Shown here piece after piece: positions 51,641 to 58,751 of a stretch of DNA of 64,000 nt (the stretch's first letter is position 1; every line of letters begins with the position of its first letter). Both the position numbers and the translations under genes were made by a program. The stretch comes from Chloroflexota bacterium (GTDB lineage Bacteria; Chloroflexota; Anaerolineae; Aggregatilineales; Phototrophicaceae): positions 144,285 through 208,284 of the forward strand of contig JAPOVL010000043.1 in the NCBI GenBank assembly GCA_026708115.1. The letters are read 5' to 3'. The notes under the pieces were generated by a model that did no database searches, was not told the DNA's origin, and saw only the letters and a program-made list of their open reading frames with translations.

Positions 51641-51829
51641 CTGTTGTTTTTTGCTTTTTTCCGGATCCGACTTTCTTCGCCATTATGGACAATAATTCAG
51701 CGCCGCATTCCCGATGCATCCAGCTAACGCGGCGGTTTCCTTTTCCGCGCGTGATCTGCTAGAATCGGCGCCTGTGCCGGACGCGGGCGACTCCGCAAAA
51801 GCCAATTCACATACAGGGAAGGACATTTT

Positions 51830-52342
51830 ATGACCGCCTTCGCGACAGTGGAGGAAGCATGGCAGGTTTTGTGCGACGGCGATGACGACCATGCTCGCGC
51901 CGAGGCCATCGTCTTCCTGGGCGAAAAGCGCTACGCGCCCTCCGTGCCGCGCCTGGCCGATCTCGTCCGCCAAGCAGACCCCGGGACGCGCTATCTGGCT
52001 GCCAAGGCCTTGGGGCAGATCGGCGACGAAGCGGAAGCCGCCGTGCCGACGCTCCTGGACGCCCTGCGCGATAACGACATGTTCTTGCGCGCGGGCATCG
52101 CCGGCGCCTTGATCCAGATCGGTCCGCCCGCCGTCCCCGGCTTGACCCAAGCCCTATTCGACCCCAGCAGCGCCGTCAAACGCGCCGCATGCAAAGCGCT
52201 GGGCAAGATCGGCAGCGAACGCGCGGTCCCCGCCCTAAAATATTCCTTGAACGATAGCAACGCCGGCGTGCGCAAGTTCGCGCGCGAAGCGCTTGAGCGC
52301 ATCAATACGCCGGAGGCTCGCGCTGCGCTGGGAGGCGGCTAA
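51830..52342 (+). CDS. HEAT-repeat (PBS lyase HEAT-like) protein
   Basis: 170 residues with about four HEAT-like repeats, for example AVPTLLDALRDNDMFLRAGIAGALIQIGP and AVKRAACKALGKIGSERAVPALKYSLND. Each is a pair of helices with the (A/G)(A/L)xxIG turn typical of phycobilisome-lyase-like HEAT proteins. These form curved protein-binding scaffolds, and no enzyme motif is present. GGAAGG lies about 7 nt before the ATG. A decayed partial copy of the gene follows at 52474. Partner unknown. Confidence 0.85.
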   Translation: MTAFATVEEAWQVLCDGDDDHARAEAIVFLGEKRYAPSVPRLADLVRQADPGTRYLAAKALGQIGDEAEAAVPTLLDALRDNDMFLRAGIAGALIQIGPPAVPGLTQALFDPSSAVKRAACKALGKIGSERAVPALKYSLNDSNAGVRKFAREALERINTPEARAALGGG

Positions 52343-52473
52343 CGTCGCCAACCCAAAGCTAGCGCCAAAAGGATCGATGTCGGTCCTGGAAGTTCGAGTG
52401 TAGGGCTTCTGCGCTACTGCGGCAGATTCAGCGTTTTTCGCCCCCAACCCCGTGCCTCTGCGCCCTCTCGGTC

Positions 52474-52698
52474 CCGCGCCTGGCTGATCTCATCCGCCAA
52501 GCGGATCCGGGGACGCGCTACCTGGCTGCCAAGGCTTTGGGGCAGATTGGCGACGAGGCGGAGGCGGCAGCGCCGACGCTGCTGGACGAAGCGCGCGCGA
52601 TCATGGGCGACCTGCTGGAGCCGAACCATGGCGTCGCCTTCGTCGTGCCGCTTGACGAGGCCATCGGCGTCCGCCAGCCTGAAAACGGGGGTGGCTAA
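52474..52698 (+). pseudogene. Partial duplicate of the HEAT-repeat gene fused to an unrelated tail
   Basis: 52474-52587 repeats about 114 bp of the HEAT gene (from 51946) at high identity, coding for PRLADLIRQADPGTRYLAAK and the following repeat. The frame then runs into an unrelated 35-codon end (IMGDLLEPNHGVAFVVPLDE and on) and stops at 52698. There is no start codon or ribosome site, and the sequence before 52474 is noncoding. The stop overlaps the end of the convergent gene by a few bases. Confidence 0.7.
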
Positions 52699-54158
52699 AG
52701 CTCACTACTCAGAGATGGCTCAGGTGGAAAGACCGCGTAAGGCACGTTTCTCCAGATGTTTTCCACCCTGGGCACAAGCGGGCAAAACAGGTCCGCTCTG
52801 TACCCTTCAGAGCAGTACTGTCTGACCAAGCTCAAAGCCTCGTGTACAGGAAGGTAATTTGTCCCCTGCCTTGGGTTCAGACGAGTAGTCAGTTCACTGC
52901 CAAGGAGACTTTCTAAGGCGAGATTGAATTTAGTGCATAACTTTTCCTCGTCTTCCTGCGACGCAAAATGTTTTCCCTCTTCATAGGTATGGATGTGGCA
53001 GGCTTCATGCGCAAGCACCGCTGCCGTGCTGACTTGATCGATCTCAGCGGCTGCCTCCCCGTTTAAAGTCCAAAACATCCAGCAAGTTTCCACGCTGACT
53101 TTTCTTTCGCGGGAATACGCGCGCATGGTGCAGGTGTGCATACCATCCTCAAACGAGACGTGGACGGGGACTTCATAGATTAAGTCCATTCCGGTTACGA
53201 CATAGTTGTACCAGTCCGGCGCTAGGCTCTTCACCCACTTTAGCGACGATATAATGTGCTGTACAAATTGACTCGAACCCTCGATCCTGGGCACGGGTCC
53301 CGTGAGCGTGACCGCGGCAATCTGCGGGAGACCAGCGCACTGATTTATCTGATAAACCCAATAGCCCTGCACCCGTTCCTCTTCGAATCGGCAATGCCAA
53401 CCAAGGGAACAGCAATTGCCTCCGGCTGCCAGCTCACTGGCCGATGGCAGAACGGCTGTGACTGGCTGAGCTTGGGCGCATTGTCCGTACAGAAATGCAT
53501 AGTAGCCGGCTTCCCATTCCTCTTCGTTCTGGCATTGTCGATCAACGAAGCAGCAATTGTTCACGTTTGCCGGCACGGTGACCGCGGGCTGCGCGGGCGC
53601 CGCCGGCTGAGGCTGCGCGGACGGGGCGCATTGTCCGTACAGAAATGCATAGTAGCCGGCTTCCCATTCCCCTTCGTTCTGGCATTGCCGGTCGACGAAA
53701 CAGCAATTGTCCACGATTGCCGGCGCGCTGGCAACGGGCTGCGCGGGCGCCGCCGGCTGAGGCTGCGCCGGCGCGGCGCATTGTCCGTTCTGATAAGCCC
53801 AGTAGCCTTCGCTCCATTCCTGCTCGCTCTGGCATTGGCGATCAACGAAGCAGCAATTGTCGATTGGCGCTGTCGGCTGCTGAGGTCCGGTTGGCGCTGC
53901 GCTTTCGATACGGCTGTAATCGACCCAATCCGCCAGCCAGACATCCCGGCCATTGCGGTGGATCTTCAGCCAGCGATTTAACTTGCCGACCACTTGCAGG
54001 ATGCTGCCCGCTCGAACTGTGTCTGCGATTTCGGCATTAAGGCTGGGCGCGACCCTCAAATTAAGCCCTCTATTTGCGCTAATGGAATACTCTTGAGCGG
54101 ATGATGCCGCGCAAAAGACCAGGCTCACGATGATTAACGCAACGCATTTTGCTCTCAT
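52695..54158 (-). CDS. Exported protein: SH3b domain, four Cys-rich repeats and a HEXXH peptidase-like domain
   Basis: 487 residues. A signal peptide (1-21, ending ASSAQ) is followed by an SH3b domain at about 25-83. Three copies of the motif NCCFVDRQCQ-x4-EW...GYxAxxxGQC start at residues 101, 151 and 201, exactly 50 apart, and a diverged fourth is at 248. They are joined by Pro/Ala/Gln linkers. The C-terminal 190 residues contain AHEACHIHTYEEGKH, with HEACH at 384-388 as a HEXXH zinc motif and several Glu residues at 402-405 as possible third ligands. The six-Cys repeats suggest small disulfide-bonded or wall-binding modules. It is probably a secreted peptidase; substrate unknown. Confidence 0.78.
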   Translation of the reverse strand: MRAKCVALIIVSLVFCAASSAQEYSISANRGLNLRVAPSLNAEIADTVRAGSILQVVGKLNRWLKIHRNGRDVWLADWVDYSRIESAAPTGPQQPTAPIDNCCFVDRQCQSEQEWSEGYWAYQNGQCAAPAQPQPAAPAQPVASAPAIVDNCCFVDRQCQNEGEWEAGYYAFLYGQCAPSAQPQPAAPAQPAVTVPANVNNCCFVDRQCQNEEEWEAGYYAFLYGQCAQAQPVTAVLPSASELAAGGNCCSLGWHCRFEEERVQGYWVYQINQCAGLPQIAAVTLTGPVPRIEGSSQFVQHIISSLKWVKSLAPDWYNYVVTGMDLIYEVPVHVSFEDGMHTCTMRAYSRERKVSVETCWMFWTLNGEAAAEIDQVSTAAVLAHEACHIHTYEEGKHFASQEDEEKLCTKFNLALESLLGSELTTRLNPRQGTNYLPVHEALSLVRQYCSEGYRADLFCPLVPRVENIWRNVPYAVFPPEPSLSSEL

Positions 54159-54487
54159 TTACAACTCACAAGAATAATTTCATCGAATGTTCGAATATAT
54201 CAAGAAAACAAACTCATCCGCAAGAATAATTGAGAACTGGCAGCCATCAAGCGCGGCGCCCCCGCCCCCAAACTGAAGACGGGACAGGTTTACAACGGGC
54301 AAGAAATCTCAATAATTCTTGAAGTTATTTCGGTGTTTTCGGGGGGCGCCCCTACAAATCTCGCCATAAATGAACCTTGTAGGGGTCAGCTATCAGCTGA
54401 CTCGTCGATATCTTACCTTGTTACTTCAAACCTGTCCTGTTCTCAGCCATAAATTGGGAGGGGGCTTAAACGCAATGAATGCGCGAC
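54159..54487. other. Intergenic region with palindromes, no gene seen
   Basis: 329 bp. It contains GGGGCGCCCC at about 54344-54353 with a CTACAAAT tail, and a hairpin GTCAGC-tatca-GCTGAC at 54385-54401 preceded by GTAGGG. The latter is a REP-like element with yet another inner arm. No convincing reading frame. Confidence 0.65.
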
Positions 54488-55879
54488 CTACCCGCTTTGA
54501 CGCTCCATGCGCCGTATGGCGATCCAAACCAGCAGGGCCGTAACCGAGAGATAGGTGAAGGTCAAAAGCACCCAGGGCGACAGGATGGGGATGGTCGCGC
54601 CATTGCTGGAGAGCGTGACGCGCATGGCGACAAGTTGCTGATGGTCGATCAGCATCTGCTGCGAATAGACAGTCGCGGTGATGGGGTTCAAGCTGGTGGC
54701 GATCATATCGGCATAGATCATCGCCGCCTCGACCCTTGGGTTGTCGCTGATCTTGGTGGCGACATTGTTTACGACGTTGCCATAAGCGCCCTGGAAGAAA
54801 ATGAGCGCCAGCGCGGGCAAGCCGATCGTGATGCCAATAGCCACCGTGTAGGAGCGAACGGTAGCGGACAAGGTGCGCTCGGTGATGGAGGAAAAGAACA
54901 TGCCAAAGGCGCCCAGCGTCACTGCCGAGACCGCCAGCACCAGCAAGGCCAGGATCAGTTCGGATTCGCTGACCCCGCCGAAGAGAAAGGCGATGCTCTG
55001 CAAGGGTATGGCGGAAAGCAGTAGCAGCACGATATAACCCAGCGCCGATTGCATCTTGCCGACCACAAATGTCGCTTTGGTGATCAAGGTGGTTTGCAGC
55101 AGATCATAGGTCTTGCGCTCGCGTTCCGAAGTGATGGCCCCGGCGGTCAGGGCCGGCACGATGAATATGATCAGCATCAGTTCGATGAATAGCACGCCGA
55201 TGAAAAGCAGTCGTCCCAGCTCGCCGGTCACAACCACCCCGCCCTGCGGCACGCGCAGCAAATAGAGCAACATGGTGAAAAAGCTCATCAGCGTCAAGAA
55301 AACGGTGATGATGGCGAAGCCGCGTATGCCGCGCATCCGGCCGCGCAATTCCTTGACCATCACGGGATTGAGGCGAAAAGCGCGCAGATCGCCGATTGTC
55401 ATGAGGCCGACCACGCCCAGCGGCACAATGGCCAGCAGCGCCGGGGTGAACCCGAAAGCCAAAAGCGCAAGCCCGTTGGCCGCCGTCAATACCCAGGCAG
55501 TGAAGACCGTCCACAATTCCTGAGCCAGGATCACCACTGCCAGTATCGACAGAATCGCCAAATTGCCCAGGATGCCGGCGATGACCAGCAGCAGGGCCGC
55601 GTCATCGGCGATATTGAAATTGCTCAGCAGGGCAGCGCGAAGCGGAGCGAATTGCCCATTGTCGTTGGTCGCGGCGGAGACCGCCAATGCGATCACAACC
55701 AGCGCCGCCAGCAAGTTGACGAGCGCGCCCCAAAACATGACCAGCGAACTGCGGCGCAAGAGCCGCTCGCGCGGGGTCATCAACTCTGGCGGGATGCGAT
55801 CCCAAGCCTGCTCTTCCGGCACGCTCTCGCCAAAAAGGCTGATGATCAGCTTACGGGTCTTGTTCAGAAACTCGAGCAT
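54488..55879 (-). CDS. ABC-2 type transporter permease
   Basis: 463 residues with about ten to twelve hydrophobic helices. AGAITSERERKTYDLLQTTLITKATFVVGK, which lies between the middle helices, is the hallmark of ABC-2 permeases, as is the run of VKELRGRMRGIRGF before a helix. A partner ATPase gene is not adjacent. The N-terminal 35 residues are cytoplasmic. The substrate could be a drug, lipid or polymer; the sequence does not tell. It is followed upstream by a 67-codon gene. Confidence 0.85.
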   Translation of the reverse strand: MLEFLNKTRKLIISLFGESVPEEQAWDRIPPELMTPRERLLRRSSLVMFWGALVNLLAALVVIALAVSAATNDNGQFAPLRAALLSNFNIADDAALLLVIAGILGNLAILSILAVVILAQELWTVFTAWVLTAANGLALLAFGFTPALLAIVPLGVVGLMTIGDLRAFRLNPVMVKELRGRMRGIRGFAIITVFLTLMSFFTMLLYLLRVPQGGVVVTGELGRLLFIGVLFIELMLIIFIVPALTAGAITSERERKTYDLLQTTLITKATFVVGKMQSALGYIVLLLLSAIPLQSIAFLFGGVSESELILALLVLAVSAVTLGAFGMFFSSITERTLSATVRSYTVAIGITIGLPALALIFFQGAYGNVVNNVATKISDNPRVEAAMIYADMIATSLNPITATVYSQQMLIDHQQLVAMRVTLSSNGATIPILSPWVLLTFTYLSVTALLVWIAIRRMERQSG

Positions 55880-55932
55880 GGAACGAGACGACTTTCAAGC
55901 TTGACGCGCATAATGTAGTAGATATCGCGCCA

Positions 55933-56136
55933 TTATTCGATTTCCGGTCCGGTTGCCGCTTGCACTCTCTCCAGTTCTTCCAATAGTTGCTGCGCAAGCT
56001 CATAGTTGTAGCGCAAGCCCGTTGGGTCGTGAGCGTATTGCGCCAATGCTGGATCCCTGAGTAGGGTTCGAAACAATGCCAACTTGTCATCATCGTTGAG
56101 CGCCTGCACTTGGTCGAGCAATTCTTTGGAGAGCAT
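55933..56136 (-). CDS. Small hypothetical helical protein
   Basis: 67 residues, no recognised family. It is acidic and predicted to be all helical: KELLDQVQALNDDDKLALFRTLLRDPALAQYA, then NYELAQQLLEELERVQ. AAGGA lies 8 nt before the ATG. It could be an antitoxin-like or regulatory protein, but no toxin-like partner is visible; the ABC-2 permease gene lies 53 bp downstream. Confidence 0.55.
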   Translation of the reverse strand: MLSKELLDQVQALNDDDKLALFRTLLRDPALAQYAHDPTGLRYNYELAQQLLEELERVQAATGPEIE

Positions 56137-56236
56137 GATTCGGTCCTTTTGGCTACAACGCGCGAGGAAGATTATACCAGATTGTCGCGGGCCTTTCAGC
56201 GCGGCAACCGGTATGGCGCGATTGCGCGCCTGTTTC

Positions 56237-57331
56237 TCAAAACATCATCCCGCGCCGTTCGCGCAAGGCGGCGATCACCAGGCGGTCGGCCTTGCCGAAG
56301 CTGTACTCGCTCAAGTCCGCCTCGCTGACCCAAGCCCAATTCATCGCCTCCAGCGCCTGCGGTTCAGCGAAGGGCGCGGCAGCGCCTAGATACCGGCACT
56401 CAAAGGCATGCAGCGTAATCTTGAAATGTGTGAAGGCGTGATTGACCTGCGTGAACAGCTCGCCTATCTCGACCTCGATCGCAAGCTCTTCCTTCAGTTC
56501 CCGCGCCAGGCAAGCGTGGAGCGATTCATCCGCTTCGCGCTTGCCGCCGGGGAACTCCCACAAGCCACCGAGCAAGCCTTCGAGCGGACGCTGCGCGATT
56601 AGAAGGCGCCCGGCTTCATCGCGAATCAGACCGGCGCAGACGTCATAATGCGGGCTGGGGCCGCGGGCCCGCTTGACCGGTCGATTTTCCTGAGTCCCGG
56701 CCGCGTAGGCCCGGCAGCGAATTCGCAGCGGACAAGCCTCGCAATCAGGCCGTTGTGGTCGACAGATCTTCCGGCCGAGTTCCATCAGCGCTTGATTGTA
56801 GTCGCCCGCATCCTGTTGGGGCACCCATTCGGCAGCCAGCGACCAGAGCGCTTCGCGCGTCGCGCGCAAGCTGATATCCTCGTCCATGTCCTGCAGGCGC
56901 GTGAAAACCCGCATTACATTGCCATCCAGCAAGGGAACGGCTAGATCAAAGGCGATGCTGCCGATAGCGCCGGCGGTGTATCTGCCGACGCCGGGCAATT
57001 TGAGCAGTTCGTCTACATCGCCCGGCATCTCCCCGTCATAACGCTCGACGATGATGGCGGCGGCGCGATGCAAGTTGCGGGCGCGGCTGTAATATCCCAG
57101 ACCTTCCCAAAGCTTCAATACCTCATCAAGATGCGCAGACGCCAGGGCTTCAATCGTCGGGAAGGCCTTGAGAAAGCGCTGATAATACGGAACGACCGTA
57201 TCCACTTGCGTCTGTTGCAGCATGATTTCCGAGAGCCAGACCATGTAGGGCGTCGGCTGTCGACGCCAGGGCAAGTCGGCCCGGTTCTGCCGGTACCAGC
57301 GCAACAGTTCATCTGCGAATGAGGCGCTCAT
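56237..57331 (-). CDS. mutY: A/G-specific adenine glycosylase
   Basis: 364 residues, full MutY. SEIMLQQTQVDTV holds the catalytic Glu35, the helix-hairpin-helix reads KLPGVGRYTAGAI (111-130), and Asp136 in LLDGNVMRV is the second catalytic acid. Cys190-x6-Cys197-x2-Cys200-x5-Cys206 binds a 4Fe-4S cluster. The C-terminal NUDIX-like domain (FPGGKREADESLHACLARELKEEL) recognises 8-oxoguanine opposite the mispaired adenine. The ATG at 57331 is preferred over a GTG at 57370 because similarity starts there and AAGGGG lies about 10 nt upstream. It follows the acidic TPR-like gene by 56 bp. Confidence 0.95.
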   Translation of the reverse strand: MSASFADELLRWYRQNRADLPWRRQPTPYMVWLSEIMLQQTQVDTVVPYYQRFLKAFPTIEALASAHLDEVLKLWEGLGYYSRARNLHRAAAIIVERYDGEMPGDVDELLKLPGVGRYTAGAIGSIAFDLAVPLLDGNVMRVFTRLQDMDEDISLRATREALWSLAAEWVPQQDAGDYNQALMELGRKICRPQRPDCEACPLRIRCRAYAAGTQENRPVKRARGPSPHYDVCAGLIRDEAGRLLIAQRPLEGLLGGLWEFPGGKREADESLHACLARELKEELAIEVEIGELFTQVNHAFTHFKITLHAFECRYLGAAAPFAEPQALEAMNWAWVSEADLSEYSFGKADRLVIAALRERRGMMF

Positions 57332-57387
57332 CGTTGGGCGAAGCCCCTTGGCGGGAGATTCGCTTTCCACGTCCGTGTCATCAAGGG

Positions 57388-58608
57388 TCAGAGCAGGGTC
57401 AGCGCATGCCGATAGACTTCAAGGGCCTGCTGCAATTGACCTTGCCGCATCAAGGCGTCGCCCAGCACGCGGTGAACCGCGGGATTGTCTTGGTGCTGCG
57501 CCTGCTCGATCAGCCAGCGCATATCACCGACGACCAGATCAAGACCGATATTGGCGCGCAGCAAGGTTTCATAATCGGCCAGCGCCGCTTCCACCTTGCC
57601 ACCGCTGATCTTGCCCCGCGCCGTCTTGAAACCGGCTCGCAAACCAGGCGGCGGCATCTTTAGCGCCTCCGGCGCGGAAGGCGGCGCTCCCGCCGGTTGA
57701 CTGACGGTATCGCCGGCGGCAGCCACGGCGCGCAAGCGCTCAGCGTACCAGGCTTCCAGTTCCGCTTGCCGGTCTTGTGCCAGGAATGCATGCGTCAAGC
57801 TGTCGTATGGCGCCGGCGCGGCGGGGGCGCTTTCGCCGTCGGCGGCCGGCTCGAGCTCGCCGTCGGTCGCTGGAAGGAGAAAATCGGGCAGGGGCGCCAT
57901 AGACTGGGTGCTGAATTCCTCATCAACAGGCTCGTCCAGGCCCAACAACGATTCCGGGAAAGCCAGCGACTCCCCGGCGCGCTGTGAATAAAGGCTTTCG
58001 TCCCCGCTGTCTTCGAAGGTTTCGTCCTCTGCGTTGGCATCGTCGATGTCCGCCTCGACCGCTCCCGCAGCGGCGCTCTGGCTGATCTCTTCTGCCGCCT
58101 CGCTGACTTCGCTCGCCAGGCTCTCCAGCCATTCGAAGGGGTCTGGCCACTCGGCGGCGCTTTCCAGATCATCCCAATGATCGGGGACTTCGTCGCGCGC
58201 CGCGAGCGCCGCGCTGGCGGCGATTTCTCCGGATTCCGCTTCTGTAGCCATGTCCTCGAGCCAGGTCAGGGGGTCGGTGGTATCGTCGCTGCCGCTGTCG
58301 CCGATGGTGGTCAAGGCGGTGGGCGTTTCGTCGTCGTCTTCCTCATCCAAGGCTTGCTCGGGCTGTAAGGGTTTCTCGGCTGTGGGAGGCGTCTCTTGCC
58401 CCAGCGCTTCATCGTCCTCCAGCCACTCGCTCCATTCTTCCCCCGCCGCTTCCGGCAACGGCTGGGCCTCATCCTCGTCCATATCGGCTTCGTAATCGGG
58501 GGAGCTTTCCCCCGCGCCTCGTTGACGCTTCGCCAGCATCTCCAGCCAGGCGATCAATTCATCCTGCGACATGGAATCGAAGTCGGGCATATTGGGATCG
58601 TCAAACAT
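57388..58608 (-). CDS. Acidic Trp-Leu-motif protein with C-terminal TPR-like end
   Basis: 406 residues, very rich in Asp and Glu. Short Trp-centred motifs recur in the disordered first two thirds: LIAWLEML, EWSEWLEDD, PLTWLEDM, PFEWLESL. The last 90 residues (RGKISGGKVEAALADYETLL through HRVLGDALMRQGQLQQALEVYRHALTLL) are two TPR-type helix pairs. No signal or membrane helix. The larger neighbour upstream has the same mix, with TPRs at the other end, so the two are probably partners. Function unknown; a scaffold that presents repeated WL motifs is the simplest reading. Confidence 0.7.
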   Translation of the reverse strand: MFDDPNMPDFDSMSQDELIAWLEMLAKRQRGAGESSPDYEADMDEDEAQPLPEAAGEEWSEWLEDDEALGQETPPTAEKPLQPEQALDEEDDDETPTALTTIGDSGSDDTTDPLTWLEDMATEAESGEIAASAALAARDEVPDHWDDLESAAEWPDPFEWLESLASEVSEAAEEISQSAAAGAVEADIDDANAEDETFEDSGDESLYSQRAGESLAFPESLLGLDEPVDEEFSTQSMAPLPDFLLPATDGELEPAADGESAPAAPAPYDSLTHAFLAQDRQAELEAWYAERLRAVAAAGDTVSQPAGAPPSAPEALKMPPPGLRAGFKTARGKISGGKVEAALADYETLLRANIGLDLVVGDMRWLIEQAQHQDNPAVHRVLGDALMRQGQLQQALEVYRHALTLL

Positions 58609-58751
58609 GGCGCTAGCTGCTACTCCCGTTTATGCAAACCGCGTCGCTCATGCGACAGCAGGCTTACTATTTTGCGTGAGCGCGACAGCCTTTTCGCCGC
58701 CGCCGAGCGGCTTCTCATCGGAACCTCAGGGATTCCGGAAGTCGCAGGGCA

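Noticed and set aside
53480..53860. Regularly spaced 150-bp DNA repeats resembling a CRISPR array
   Set aside because: The period is exactly 50 codons within an open reading frame and the repeats code for the Cys-rich module; lengths and identity do not fit CRISPR repeats and spacers.
55851..56093. An 80-codon frame overlapping the 67-codon gene before the ABC-2 permease
   Set aside because: It is a different phase of the same DNA, has no ribosome site and yields a low-complexity translation rich in Trp, His and Cys.
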